Shown: positions 17,288 to 26,299, counted from the first letter of the stretch. The stretch is 64,000 nt of DNA from an uncultured Granulosicoccaceae bacterium (GCA_937930305.1 CALGLE010000048.1:62001-126000); one strand, 5' to 3'. Notes: generated by a model from the letters alone, not told the origin. Numbers and translations: made by a program.

Positions 17288-18765
17288 AGAGCTTCCGTCG
17301 TATTCAGTGATTGCCATAAATGCATAGCGGCGTAGGCCCGCCAAGGCCTCCATCGTTCGGATTCTGCCAAGATGTCATCTACGCCACGTTGTTTAGCTGC
17401 TTTAACAATGCCTAAATCGGTATCGATAAACGCATCCGGCCAACGAAGGGCTCGCATCAGAATATAGTTCACAGTCCAGGGGCCAATACCCGGCAATTCC
17501 ATTAACGTTGCCTTGGTTTCCTGCAGATGCGCACCGGGGTTCAAACTCAGCGATCCATCGGCCACTAAGCGTGCGACGCCCTGAATGGCTGCCGCTCGTG
17601 TATTGATGATGCCAAGCTTATTCAGCGTGGTGCCTCGGCACCGTGCTAAGGCATTTGCTGTGGGAAATGTTCGTGCCGGGCCACCGGCAATCCCTTTACT
17701 TCCGAATTGATTAACCAATCGATGGGTCAACGTTGTAGCTGCCTCAACACTTACTTGCTGCCCCAGGATGGCCCGCACAGCAATTTCAAACCCAGCGGGC
17801 CCGCCAGGTACTCTTAGCCCTGGATTCTCACCCGCTAGTTCGCCTAAAACGGGCAGCCAATGATGTGGGTTCGCATCCAGATCAAATTGGGCTTTAACGC
17901 ATTGGATTACTTTGGCTAAGTCTTGACTGAGTGTTTTGGATACTTCAAGACACAACTTGGTTCGATTAACTTGTCTCAAACGGTACCAACCGATGGCGGT
18001 TTTTTGTGTTTGCGAATCGGTTAATTCAATGGCTCGTGTATAAGAAGTTTCATCCACCGATTCCATAGCTAGAACCGCACGTCGTGAATGGAAGGTCAGT
18101 AAACTGGGAAAATCAAACGGTTCAATGACGCTCAACTGACAAGTAATTACATCTTGGTCCTGCGTCCGATTTTTATCCGGCGATGTGGCAAACGACTTTG
18201 CCCGCGACTTCCTTAATCCCGAAGGCGTTAAATTGTAGGCAGATTTCAACGAAGAGTTAAAGCGCCGAATACTGCCAAACCCTGCAATAAGCGCGATCTC
18301 ACTAATAGGAAGATCGGTATCAGTCAGTAATTGTTTGGCGAACAACAAACGCCGGGTTTGCACATACTGCAAAGGAGACACCCCAGCGTGCTGTTGCAGT
18401 AAACGCCGAACATGACGCTCCGACACACCCAACTGAACACTCACACGCTCTGTGACATTCTCTTCAGCAAACAAGGTGTCGAACATTTGCAGAGCATGCT
18501 TGGCCAACGATTCGCCAATATCCACCGTGCTCCAACGACTGGCTAGCTCAGGTCGGCAACGCAAACAGGGTCGAAAACCTTCCCTTTCCGCCTGCACGGC
18601 GGAAGCATAGAAGGTGCAGTTCTTCTTAACCGGTAAACGGACCCGACAAATCGGACGGCAGTAAATGCCTGTACTGCTGACCCCAACAAAAAACTGCCCA
18701 TCAAAGCGCAGATCGCGTGAAGCGAGCGCGGCATAACAGGCGTCGGTGGAGAGGGATAAATCCAT
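17284..18765 (-). CDS. alkA: Ada N-domain / AraC HTH / AlkA 3-methyladenine DNA glycosylase fusion
   Basis: 493 residues. The Ada zinc domain has Cys at 36, 40, 67 and 70 (C-X3-C-X26-C-X2-C, as in Ada), so methylphosphotriester sensing is plausible. An AraC HTH follows at about 85-185 (ISEIALIAGFGSIRRFNSSLK). Then come the AlkA N-domain and a HhH-GPD glycosylase fold with LPGIGPWTVNYILMRAL and catalytic Asp in PDAFIDTDLG. The protein probably senses alkylation, activates its own operon and excises alkylated bases. It leads the operon alkA-ogt-EamA-formyltransferase. The fusion is common in bacteria that lack a separate ada. Confidence 0.9.
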   Translation of the reverse strand: MDLSLSTDACYAALASRDLRFDGQFFVGVSSTGIYCRPICRVRLPVKKNCTFYASAVQAEREGFRPCLRCRPELASRWSTVDIGESLAKHALQMFDTLFAEENVTERVSVQLGVSERHVRRLLQQHAGVSPLQYVQTRRLLFAKQLLTDTDLPISEIALIAGFGSIRRFNSSLKSAYNLTPSGLRKSRAKSFATSPDKNRTQDQDVITCQLSVIEPFDFPSLLTFHSRRAVLAMESVDETSYTRAIELTDSQTQKTAIGWYRLRQVNRTKLCLEVSKTLSQDLAKVIQCVKAQFDLDANPHHWLPVLGELAGENPGLRVPGGPAGFEIAVRAILGQQVSVEAATTLTHRLVNQFGSKGIAGGPARTFPTANALARCRGTTLNKLGIINTRAAAIQGVARLVADGSLSLNPGAHLQETKATLMELPGIGPWTVNYILMRALRWPDAFIDTDLGIVKAAKQRGVDDILAESERWRPWRAYAAMHLWQSLNTTEAL

Positions 18766-18831
18766 AGCGCCATTATGGCGCTTATTTATCCAGGAATACT
18801 AGTCAAATTCGGACATCGGGTTTGGCCCGAT

Positions 18832-19485
18832 TTATTGAACCACAACCTGGTTTCTACCCTGCTCTTTAGCAATGATATGGAGGATTCGAGCGTCGGCTCC
18901 AGTAACGAGCGATTGAACACACCCGTCAAATGATCGGTAACAATTCGGTTTTGCAACATGTTGTGTTGTCGTTCCACGGCTGACACCATAATACTGGCGA
19001 AAATACTGCTACTGATCAAAGCACTGATCATTCGAGCATACAACTCAACGGGCATCGACAAAACGGCAGCAACACACAGCACGAGCAGCAAAAATACATT
19101 TGCCAACATCGCTTTGCGAATAGGTAGAAAGCAATAGAAAGACATCAGCGCTGGAAAGCCCCAATAGGCGGCTAGATGGCCTTGATTAAAAACGGCATAA
19201 CCCAGATAAATACTGACCGTGGGGCTAAGCAGAAACAGATTCAAAGAGTCGAGCTTATTGCCCTCTGCCATGCATGTAAAAATTGACGGCCAGTATGCTC
19301 ATCACCAACAGGGCACCGAGTGCCATGTCGTATCGAGCCGATACCCAATGGATAACAGCAAATGGCGCTAATATAAGAACAACCGCCAAAGTGAGCGAAA
19401 AAAATGCGCGCGAGCGAAAGTCTTCTACCCCAAAATCCAGCGGTTTAAAAGCTTTTACGTTAGGCAAAAATTTCAACCGATCCAT
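18832..19485 (-). pseudogene. Decayed membrane-anchored GGDEF protein (frameshift plus internal deletion)
   Basis: Two reading frames add up to one former gene. The first (19485 to about 19260) encodes an N-terminal stretch with two membrane helices ending VNFYMHGRGQ. The second resumes at 19271 with AEGNKLDSL and several more helices, then VTDHLTGVFNRSLLEP, the typical entrance to a GGDEF domain. One extra G near 19264 would explain the shift. Right after that entrance, a third frame reads AKEQGRNQVVVQ and stops at 18832, which is the typical last segment of a GGDEF domain. The central part, including the GGDEF motif itself, is gone. The product would be inactive as a cyclase. Confidence 0.7.
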
Positions 19486-19575
19486 GCTTTGACCACCGCC
19501 AGTACTCAGGCGGATGCCAGTGCGTTGCTTACAGTATCGGTCGGCCCCCTAAAACATTGGGCGCGCAATCGGTTT

Positions 19576-20601
19576 CTATGTGGTCTGTAATCGACTAGCT
19601 TCACGAAAAGACACCAAACGACGATCTTTTTCATCCCACAGTGCCAAGCGGATGGTTTTTAAGCTATCAATAAACGTGATGCGCCCCAAGTTTTTCAATT
19701 CGGGAAAGTCACGCAATACTTTGGGCAGCTGGTGAAATGGGATACGACTGCTGAGATGGTGCACATGATGGATACCAATATTGCCGCTGAGCCACATCAG
19801 CGGTTTAGGAAGATCATAAAATGAGCTCCCGTGCAGTGCCGACACATCCCGTTTCCACTCGGGCGGTACGTCCCAAACGGTATCTTCAAATTGATGTTGG
19901 ACGTAAAACAGCCACATTCCGATAGACGCACCCACTAAGATCATCGGTAAGTGAATCCACAAAAATGCGCCAAGCCCAACCCAAAAAATCATGACCAGAA
20001 AGGCCACCGCGATGGCTGCGTTGGTGAGCATGGTGCTAATCCAGACGGTACGGTCTTTCTCTAGCACCAAAGGCACACGATGTCTTAAAAAGAACATGTA
20101 CGCAGGGCCAAAACCAAACAAAACAACCGGATGTCGGTACACCCGATATTTGAATTTCTCCCACTTGTTGCTTTGCAGGTACTCATTCACCGTCATCGTG
20201 TCGATGTCACCAAATCCGCGCTGGTGTAAGTTACCTGACCCGGCATGGTGCTTGGCGTGGGAGTCGCGCCAGGAATCGTAGGGAGTCATAGTGAAGATGC
20301 CCAGGAAACGCCCAACCCAGCGATTTAGTTTTTCAGTTTTAAACAGAGATCCGTGACCGCAATCGTGTTGCAGTATGAATAGACGCACCATCAACGCGCC
20401 AGCGGGAATGGACACGACCAGGCTCGCTAACAAACCCACGTAGGTGTAAGCAGCCCAGGACAATGCCCAGCAGCCAAACAACAGCGCTAGAGTCAAGCAA
20501 AGTTCAACAAAGGCTCGTGCGTTTGAGGCTCGACGATACGGAGCGAGGCGTGCTGACCAAGCCTTCTCGGCCTTTTCAGTTGGAGCGGTTGGGTGAGTCA
20601 T
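19576..20601 (-). CDS. Membrane fatty acid desaturase (DesA/omega-6 type)
   Basis: 341 residues from the ATG at 20601 (an upstream in-frame ATG at 20679 would add a non-conserved stretch). The three His boxes are intact: HDCGHG, HAKHH and HVHHL. Four hydrophobic helices in two pairs surround them. The non-haem di-iron enzyme inserts a double bond into lipid-bound fatty acids; the HDCGHGSLFKT and SWRDSHAKHH contexts resemble Delta12/Delta9-type plant and bacterial desaturases. The 95 bases upstream form the divergent promoter region with the FAD-linked oxidase. Confidence 0.85.
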   Translation of the reverse strand: MTHPTAPTEKAEKAWSARLAPYRRASNARAFVELCLTLALLFGCWALSWAAYTYVGLLASLVVSIPAGALMVRLFILQHDCGHGSLFKTEKLNRWVGRFLGIFTMTPYDSWRDSHAKHHAGSGNLHQRGFGDIDTMTVNEYLQSNKWEKFKYRVYRHPVVLFGFGPAYMFFLRHRVPLVLEKDRTVWISTMLTNAAIAVAFLVMIFWVGLGAFLWIHLPMILVGASIGMWLFYVQHQFEDTVWDVPPEWKRDVSALHGSSFYDLPKPLMWLSGNIGIHHVHHLSSRIPFHQLPKVLRDFPELKNLGRITFIDSLKTIRLALWDEKDRRLVSFREASRLQTT

Positions 20602-20774
20602 TATAATTTTTGAGCGGTAATGGAAGAAGAGGACTTCGTGCCGATACAACCGGTAGAGCATAGCTGGAAAATCGTACAATCGGGTAATGATTTACGAAGT
20701 CTTTTCGTTTTGGCGCGGCATAACGGCGCGGGAGGAATCAACAACGAGACCCGAGCTATGGCAATCTGGCGGCT

Positions 20775-22214
20775 ATGACATCTCAAGTACAAACAGAATT
20801 AAAAGCCTTGTTAGGGGCGTCTGGATGGGTTGATGCCGGTGAGGCGGGAGGGTATGCGCAAGACTGGCTTCAGGTTGCACCCTCAAGTCCGTTAGGCGTT
20901 GCCCGCCCCAATTCGGTGGACTTAGTCGCCCGCATCGTGTCGTATTGCGCCGAAAATGCACTGACGTTGGTCCCACAGGGTGGCAACACCGGCTTGGTAT
21001 TGGGCAGTGTTCCGGCCGAGAATAATGCTTGCGCTGTGATCCTGTCGCTGGATCGACTGAACCAGATTTCAAACATAGACCCTATAGGAAAAACCGTCGA
21101 AGTTGAATCAGGCGTTGTGTTGGCGGAATTACAACGCGTACTTGAGCCCAACAATTTGACACTGCCTTTGCATCTTGGCTCCGAGGGCAGTGCTCAAATT
21201 GGTGGCTTGATATCCACCAATGCAGGAGGTTGCCACGCATTCCGTTACGGAATGATGGCGGACCAAGTACTGGGGTTAGAGGTTGTTCTTCCCAATGGCG
21301 ACATTTGGCAAGGTAACCGCGCACTAATTAAGGATAACGCGGGTTACTCACTGAAACGCCTTTTCTGTGGAGCGGAAGGAACGCTTGGCATTATCACCAG
21401 CGCGACATTAAAACTGATTCACAAACCCGCCAGCTCCGTGACGGCACTAGTTGCCTGCACTAGCTTGCAAGATGCCTTGGCAATATTAACTCTGAGTGAA
21501 ACCACGGCAGGTCATTTACTGCATGCTGCGGAATTTATCGATTCCGCTGGCATCAAACTGCTTCAACAACATTGCCCGCAAGTGAAAATGCCATTGGATG
21601 AAATTCCGAACATCAGCTTGCTTCTCGAATTTGCTAGCCCCAGTCACTTCATCGCGTTGGATCCCCTCGTAGAACAAGTTCTAGACGTGGCTATGGAAAA
21701 TGGCTGGGCAAGCGATGGGGTGGTGGCAGCCAATAGGCAACAACAAATGGATTTGTGGGAGCTCAGAGAATCCATCCCAGAAGGACAAAGACTGCATGGT
21801 GCACAACTAAAACACGATGTATCGGTGCCCGTAGCTGCGCTGCCTGAGTTTATTCAAACTGCGTCCAATGCGTGCAGATCTATTATGAATTCCGTGCTAA
21901 TTAATCCCTTTGGCCACTTGGCGGATGGGAACGTGCACTTCAATCTGAGTGCACCACAGGGCGAACAAGAGGCCTTTATTTCGCACTCTCAAGCCTTTAA
22001 CAACGCGGTGTATCACGCGGCAGTGGAATTTAATGGATCATTTGCCGCAGAACACGGCTTGGGTCGCAGCAAAGTGGCGTTGGCGGACAAACTGCGTTCG
22101 CCTGTTGAACGTTCTTTAATGAGAACACTAAAACGCGCAATTGATCCTGATGAAATAATGAACCCAGGTGTTATACTCCACGCCGTTGATGAGGTTCCCG
22201 ACGTATCGGGATGA
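20775..22214 (+). CDS. FAD-linked oxidase, D-2-hydroxyglutarate dehydrogenase/GlcD-like
   Basis: 479 residues of the FAD_binding_4/FAD-oxidase C family. The FAD domain shows VPQGGNTGLVLGSVP, GGLISTNAGGCHAFRYGMM and FCGAEGTLGIITSATLKL. The C-terminal part has NPFGHLADGNVHFNLS and AAEHGLGRSKVALADKL, which position substrate and metal. This set is closest to D-2-hydroxyglutarate dehydrogenase-type enzymes, though glycolate or D-lactate remain possible. Its last 35 or so bases are also the 5' part of the cobalamin riboswitch serving the next gene. Confidence 0.85.
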   Translation: MTSQVQTELKALLGASGWVDAGEAGGYAQDWLQVAPSSPLGVARPNSVDLVARIVSYCAENALTLVPQGGNTGLVLGSVPAENNACAVILSLDRLNQISNIDPIGKTVEVESGVVLAELQRVLEPNNLTLPLHLGSEGSAQIGGLISTNAGGCHAFRYGMMADQVLGLEVVLPNGDIWQGNRALIKDNAGYSLKRLFCGAEGTLGIITSATLKLIHKPASSVTALVACTSLQDALAILTLSETTAGHLLHAAEFIDSAGIKLLQQHCPQVKMPLDEIPNISLLLEFASPSHFIALDPLVEQVLDVAMENGWASDGVVAANRQQQMDLWELRESIPEGQRLHGAQLKHDVSVPVAALPEFIQTASNACRSIMNSVLINPFGHLADGNVHFNLSAPQGEQEAFISHSQAFNNAVYHAAVEFNGSFAAEHGLGRSKVALADKLRSPVERSLMRTLKRAIDPDEIMNPGVILHAVDEVPDVSG

Positions 22215-22345
22215 AAAGGGAACGACGTGAAATACGTCGGCTGCCCCCGCAACTGTAAGCCGCAATACGATCGTTTGTTGTAAACCACTGAGCCAGTCTC
22301 GGGAAGGTAAAACGCATCGGCGGCAAGCCAGGAGACCTGCCCATC
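22178..22345 (+). promoter_or_regulatory. Cobalamin riboswitch (B12 element)
   Basis: The aptamer landmarks occur in order: GGGATGAAAAGGGAAC, GTGAAA, GGCTGCCCCCGCAACTGTAA, a CACTG segment, GGGAAGG, and the B12-box-like GCCAGGAGACCTGCC at 22327-22341. A -10-like TATACT at 22172-22177 would start transcription just before it, inside the end of the upstream coding region; the -35 is weak. About 45 bases separate the aptamer from the receptor ATG, containing a small AATCC/GGATT hairpin but no T-tract, so control is more likely translational. B12 binding should shut off the receptor and lipoprotein genes. Confidence 0.9.
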
Positions 22346-22389
22346 GCATCAGTTAGACCCAATCCGGGTGGGATTTCAAGGTCACAGCA

Positions 22390-24453
22390 ATGCGTATCAA
22401 TCCGAATGCAGTATCGGCTCTCTTAGCTGCACGCCCTCCTCGCGTGCCGCGTTTTGGTAATGCCCGGCATGTTTGTCGATATCTCCTGCTGTGCTTTGCG
22501 TTCACCCAAACCGCGGTTGCCCAACAAAGCCTAACAACCCAACCTGCCGGTGATGACAGCGAACGTCTGCCAACGTTATCTATCGAAGCCGAAATAGCTG
22601 AACCCATCGGCCAAGTGGAACACGCTGACTTTGCAGGGCGTTACACACGAATCAATGCAGAATCCTTATCCCGCAGTGAAATTAATTTAGCCGATACCCT
22701 AGCGTTCGAATCCGGTATTCAACAGCAAAGCGTGGGTGGATTCGGCAGTTTCAGTAGCATCACGATTCGCGCCTCAACACCGGCGCAAACCGGCATTTTC
22801 TTGGACGGTGTGCGCCTTAATGGTGCGGCTAATGCGGTTATAGATTTATCCGTTTTCGATTCGCGTTCTTTTAACAGCGTGGATGTGTATCGGGGCGCGG
22901 CCCCATTGCAACTCGGGGCAACCAATCTAGGTGGGGCAGTGAACTTAAATTCCCTAGAGTCCGGGTCGAACATCACGCAAGTTAAATTTTCTGCCGGTAG
23001 CTTTAACACCCTACAAACGCACTTGTCACATCGTTCCAAACACAAAGCATGGCAAAGTGTTGCCACAGTAGAAGCGGCCCAAAGTGACAACGACTTTCAA
23101 ATAGCGAATAACAACGCAACACCTCTGAACTCTGACGATGATCGACGAGAATCTCGCCATAACGCAGCCGTACGCTCCTATGCCGTACTGGGCAAATTGG
23201 CCTACCAACATGCCACCGACAAAGTCAGTGATGTGTTGTTCCAACACACAACACGAGTCGCCGGTGTACCCGAATGGCGCAATGCGCAGCTCAACGACGC
23301 CTCCTATGGTGAGGCTCGAGGCCAGCTGCATTTCAGTCATCGAATCCAAGGCAGCAGCGGTTGGAGCCGTCGGCACACCGGTTTTCTGCAATGGGCGGAT
23401 GATCATTACGACGATCGCTTAAGCCAAGTAGGGTTAGGCGCACAAAACTTTCGCAGTCAGCAGCGTGTGTTTGGTGCCTCAACCTATTGGGATCAATTCA
23501 CCGTAAACGGAAAGTGGGCATTAACGGCTGAACTGCGTCAGGATGCGTTTGATGGAGAAGATCCGTTGGGTCGAGATCTAACGGTGAACGCAACGCGCAA
23601 TAGCCTGAGCGCAGGTATGGCGTACACCCGATTTGCCTACGACGAAAAAATTCTAATTACCCCACGCTTACGTTTTGAAAATCATGACAGTAATTGGTCA
23701 AGGCAAAACATTCAAAACGGTGCCGACCAACAAAACGTTATTGTGAACCCAGAATTAAGTATTCGATTTGACCCAAGCCCACACCTAACATGGACGGCAT
23801 CGTTGGGCCGTTACTTTCGGATTCCCACATTCAGCGAAATGTTTGGCACGCAAGGCCTAGTGGTGGGTAATGAGAGCTTGAAACCTGAGCAAGGGATAAA
23901 TTCAGAACTGGGTATTCAATGGGCTCCAAGTGATGCATTGAGCTTAAAAGCCACCCTCTTTCACAGCAATCGCAAGGATACGATTGTGGCTGTGTACGAC
24001 GCTCAAGGTATCGGGCGTAACATGAACACCGGTGCTGCGATCATCTCCGGGTTGGAATTGGAGTCCGTATGGCAACTCACTCGCCAATTGAATATCAAAG
24101 CCAACGTAACCGTTCAAGATACCGCGAATCAATCGGACATATCCGCATTTTTCAACAAACAACTGCCAAATCAATCTGCGTTAAGCGCATACGCAAGGGC
24201 AAACTTTGACATCAATCAACAGTGGCAACTGTGGGCTGACATTAACATCGCCAAAGATCGTTTTTATGATCTTGGAAATTTTTTACCCGCTGAAGATGCC
24301 ACGATCAGCAACATGGGTGTGAACTGGCAACGCACAGTCTATCGAGCATCTTTTTCGTTAAGTAATCTCACTGACGTGGCCGTTCAAGACTTCAACGGAT
24401 TCCCTAAACCCGGAAGGGCTGCTTATGTGAGCTTGTCCTACCGCTTTAAGTAG
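22390..24453 (+). CDS. btuB: TonB-dependent outer-membrane receptor, BtuB-like (cobalamin)
   Basis: 687 residues. A signal peptide (YLLLCFAFTQTAVAQQ) is followed by a TonB-box-like PTLSIEA, a plug domain (SSITIRASTPAQTGIFLDGV, DVYRGAAPLQLGATNLGGAV) and a beta-barrel ending YVSLSYRFK. A cobalamin riboswitch directly precedes it, which is the main reason for assigning vitamin B12 or other corrinoids as substrate. AAGG lies 8 bases before the ATG. The C-terminal residue is Lys rather than the usual aromatic, though a Phe is next to last. The gene is followed by a lipoprotein and a terminator, forming a two-gene unit. Confidence 0.85.
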   Translation: MRINPNAVSALLAARPPRVPRFGNARHVCRYLLLCFAFTQTAVAQQSLTTQPAGDDSERLPTLSIEAEIAEPIGQVEHADFAGRYTRINAESLSRSEINLADTLAFESGIQQQSVGGFGSFSSITIRASTPAQTGIFLDGVRLNGAANAVIDLSVFDSRSFNSVDVYRGAAPLQLGATNLGGAVNLNSLESGSNITQVKFSAGSFNTLQTHLSHRSKHKAWQSVATVEAAQSDNDFQIANNNATPLNSDDDRRESRHNAAVRSYAVLGKLAYQHATDKVSDVLFQHTTRVAGVPEWRNAQLNDASYGEARGQLHFSHRIQGSSGWSRRHTGFLQWADDHYDDRLSQVGLGAQNFRSQQRVFGASTYWDQFTVNGKWALTAELRQDAFDGEDPLGRDLTVNATRNSLSAGMAYTRFAYDEKILITPRLRFENHDSNWSRQNIQNGADQQNVIVNPELSIRFDPSPHLTWTASLGRYFRIPTFSEMFGTQGLVVGNESLKPEQGINSELGIQWAPSDALSLKATLFHSNRKDTIVAVYDAQGIGRNMNTGAAIISGLELESVWQLTRQLNIKANVTVQDTANQSDISAFFNKQLPNQSALSAYARANFDINQQWQLWADINIAKDRFYDLGNFLPAEDATISNMGVNWQRTVYRASFSLSNLTDVAVQDFNGFPKPGRAAYVSLSYRFK

Positions 24454-24534
24454 ATAACGAAAACACCCCACACCAATTCGAATAAGCCGATTGCTTACGA
24501 ATCATTCCAATCCATACTAGAGATAATCTCACCA

Positions 24535-25782
24535 ATGAATTCTCATCATTTTAAAACCGGCAAAACGCTTTCATCAGCACTAGCCCTTATTGTATTAAGC
24601 GCGTGCTCCAGTGACAATTCCACAGATCCTGTGACCTGTGAAACGGCGAATGCTACCGAAGCCCCTAGCGTGGAAGAATCGCCACTATTCGCGTTCGCCT
24701 CCACCGAAGCCAGCGATTTTAGCTCTGGCCGATTAGAGCGCTTGAGCGTTGGCGAATTTCCAGAGCTCACTGGCTGCACCATTGCGGGATCTTCAGATAT
24801 TTTTGTAAGAACTGATGGAACTAACGTATTCGCTTTAGGCCGGGGCAATCAAGATTGGTTTGCACAATTTGATAAAGAGACCTTGGATAACGTGTATCAA
24901 TATTCGGTTGTTGCAAACGGTGCTAGCTCTGCCAATCCGCATGACGTGGCATTTCGCAATGCTAACCAAGCCTTCATCGCGCGTTATGACACCAGCTCTG
25001 TTTGGATTGTTAACCCTAGCGCCACCTCGGAAGCTGAATTCTTTTTGAGTGAAATCGACTTATCTGCTTACGATGCCGATGGCGCGACTGAAATGACCGC
25101 ACTCGCCATCGTTGGTGATAATTTGTTTGTGCTGATGCAGCGTTTAGAAAATTTCTTCGCAACACGCACCAGTTACATCGCAGTATTCGACATATCTGGC
25201 GACACCCCCACCGAAGTTGAGACAGGCATGGGCTCCGATGGGCTCGGTGGCATTCAGCTCCCGGTTAATAATGCTCAACAAATGTTCGTCAATGAAGCCA
25301 CAGGCGACTTAATCATTGCAGCCAACGGAGACGCATTTAATCCAGCTATTGCAGCTGAAGAAAAGCTCTCTGGTGGTGTTGTCGCGGTTGACACCACAGA
25401 CTATTCGGTAGAGCTTTTAATTGATGACAACGAACTGCTAGCAGAACCGGCCGAAGGCGAAGAACTGACACCAGAATTTATCAGTCGCGTGTTAATGGTA
25501 TCCCCTGAGAAAGGTTATTTAGTATCGTTCACCAGTTTTGGCACCTCGTTTGTCCGATCATTTAACCCAACGACTGGGCTAGTTGCACAAGACCCCTTAA
25601 GCGATTTCAATGGCGTTGATGTCAAATCGCTCAACTTAGCGCCGAGCGGAAACGTCTGGGTTGCAATCGGTGATATTGAAGCGCCAGGTTTTGATCGTCT
25701 AAACCCTACGGATGACACTCTGGTAGGCCCTCGGGTAAGAACCGAATTGAATCCAAATAATGTGGTTTTCATTACACGGTAA
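24535..25782 (+). CDS. Lipoprotein, predicted beta-propeller, partner of the BtuB-like receptor
   Basis: 415 residues with a lipobox LSAC giving a lipidated Cys24. The rest is exported and rich in short beta-strands with propeller-like repeats (FALGRGNQDWFAQFDKETL, PHDVAFRNANQAFIARYD, LNLAPSGNVWVAIGDI). It sits between a riboswitch-controlled BtuB-like gene and an intrinsic terminator, so it is B12-regulated. In Bacteroides the propeller lipoprotein BtuG captures B12 for BtuB. A similar role here is inference from architecture and location, not from detected homology. No second residue after Cys is an Asp (it is Ser), so Lol sorting to the outer membrane is expected. Confidence 0.65.
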   Translation: MNSHHFKTGKTLSSALALIVLSACSSDNSTDPVTCETANATEAPSVEESPLFAFASTEASDFSSGRLERLSVGEFPELTGCTIAGSSDIFVRTDGTNVFALGRGNQDWFAQFDKETLDNVYQYSVVANGASSANPHDVAFRNANQAFIARYDTSSVWIVNPSATSEAEFFLSEIDLSAYDADGATEMTALAIVGDNLFVLMQRLENFFATRTSYIAVFDISGDTPTEVETGMGSDGLGGIQLPVNNAQQMFVNEATGDLIIAANGDAFNPAIAAEEKLSGGVVAVDTTDYSVELLIDDNELLAEPAEGEELTPEFISRVLMVSPEKGYLVSFTSFGTSFVRSFNPTTGLVAQDPLSDFNGVDVKSLNLAPSGNVWVAIGDIEAPGFDRLNPTDDTLVGPRVRTELNPNNVVFITR

Positions 25783-25826
25783 AGTTTTCATTACACGTTA
25801 AAAATGTAGCATAGCTATCGATCTAA

Positions 25827-25863
25827 GGGCCGCAGCGGTAATGTCGTTGCGGCCCTTTTTTTT
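25827..25863 (+). terminator. Intrinsic terminator of the btuB-lipoprotein unit
   Basis: An 8-bp perfect GC-rich stem, GGGCCGCA/TGCGGCCC, with a 13-base loop is followed by eight T residues. It lies about 45 bases after the lipoprotein stop codon and closes the riboswitch transcription unit. Confidence 0.9.
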
Positions 25864-25934
25864 GAGCAAGGCAACAAGGGTTTTCGTAACGTATACTTAA
25901 CTTCTCTAGTGAACAAGCGCGGACAGCCTTGCCA

Positions 25935-26287
25935 ATGGAACTCAGCGTAAACGGACAAACCTATACAGTTGACGTCGAGAGCGACATGCCGTTGCTCTGG
26001 GTGTTACGGGATGAACTGAACATCACTGGGCCGAAGTATGGTTGCGGGATTGCGCAATGCGGTGCCTGTACCGTGCACCGGAAATGATTCAAATTAGCTC
26101 TTGGCGCTCGGTGGGTAATTCAGGTGTCGGCTTCATGCACGGTTGTTTTCTCGATGAACTCTTCGCCGCTGCTGATCAAGATCCCATGGATGCACTGATA
26201 TCTCTCTGCACACACGATTTATCAAAAGCGGTGTTAGAGGATGTGAAAGCACTGTCGGGTTGGGATGGGATGGGATGGGATGGATAA
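25935..26287 (+). pseudogene. Remnant of a molybdenum hydroxylase operon (IorA/IorB-like fragments)
   Basis: The first 49 codons from the ATG at 25935 encode a plant-type [2Fe-2S] N-terminus: [19 protein letters not shown], then [11 protein letters not shown] and a stop at 26083-26085. This matches the small subunit of isoquinoline 1-oxidoreductase/xanthine dehydrogenase-type enzymes but is cut before the second cluster domain. Directly after it, in another frame, ISSWRSVGNSGVGFMHGCFLDEL and LEDVKALSGW resemble an internal piece of the large molybdopterin subunit (compare RSVGxSxxxFxxESFIDEL). Most of both genes is missing. A likely history is a deletion that fused the two genes. An intact xdhC follows. 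Confidence 0.7.
26257..26283 (+). repeat. GGGAT pentamer repeat with five G-triplets (G-quadruplex motif)
   Basis: G-triplets occur at 26257, 26262, 26267, 26272 and 26277, each separated by two bases (TT once, then AT), followed by GG at 26282. This meets the strict G3-N2 quadruplex pattern with one spare tract. It lies at the 3' end of the molybdenum hydroxylase remnant, 17 bases before the next ATG. It may have arisen by slippage in decaying sequence, or it may affect translation of the next gene. Confidence 0.8.
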
Positions 26288-26299
26288 TGAACCACTTCT

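Noticed and set aside
24520-24530. GAGATAATCTC palindrome just before the lipoprotein ATG
   Set aside because: Five-bp arms only, no matching site elsewhere, and no regulator is linked to it.
26257-26283. Telomere-like or integrated-element end suggested by the GGGAT repeat
   Set aside because: No other element ends, integrase or att duplication are near; slippage in decaying sequence explains it.
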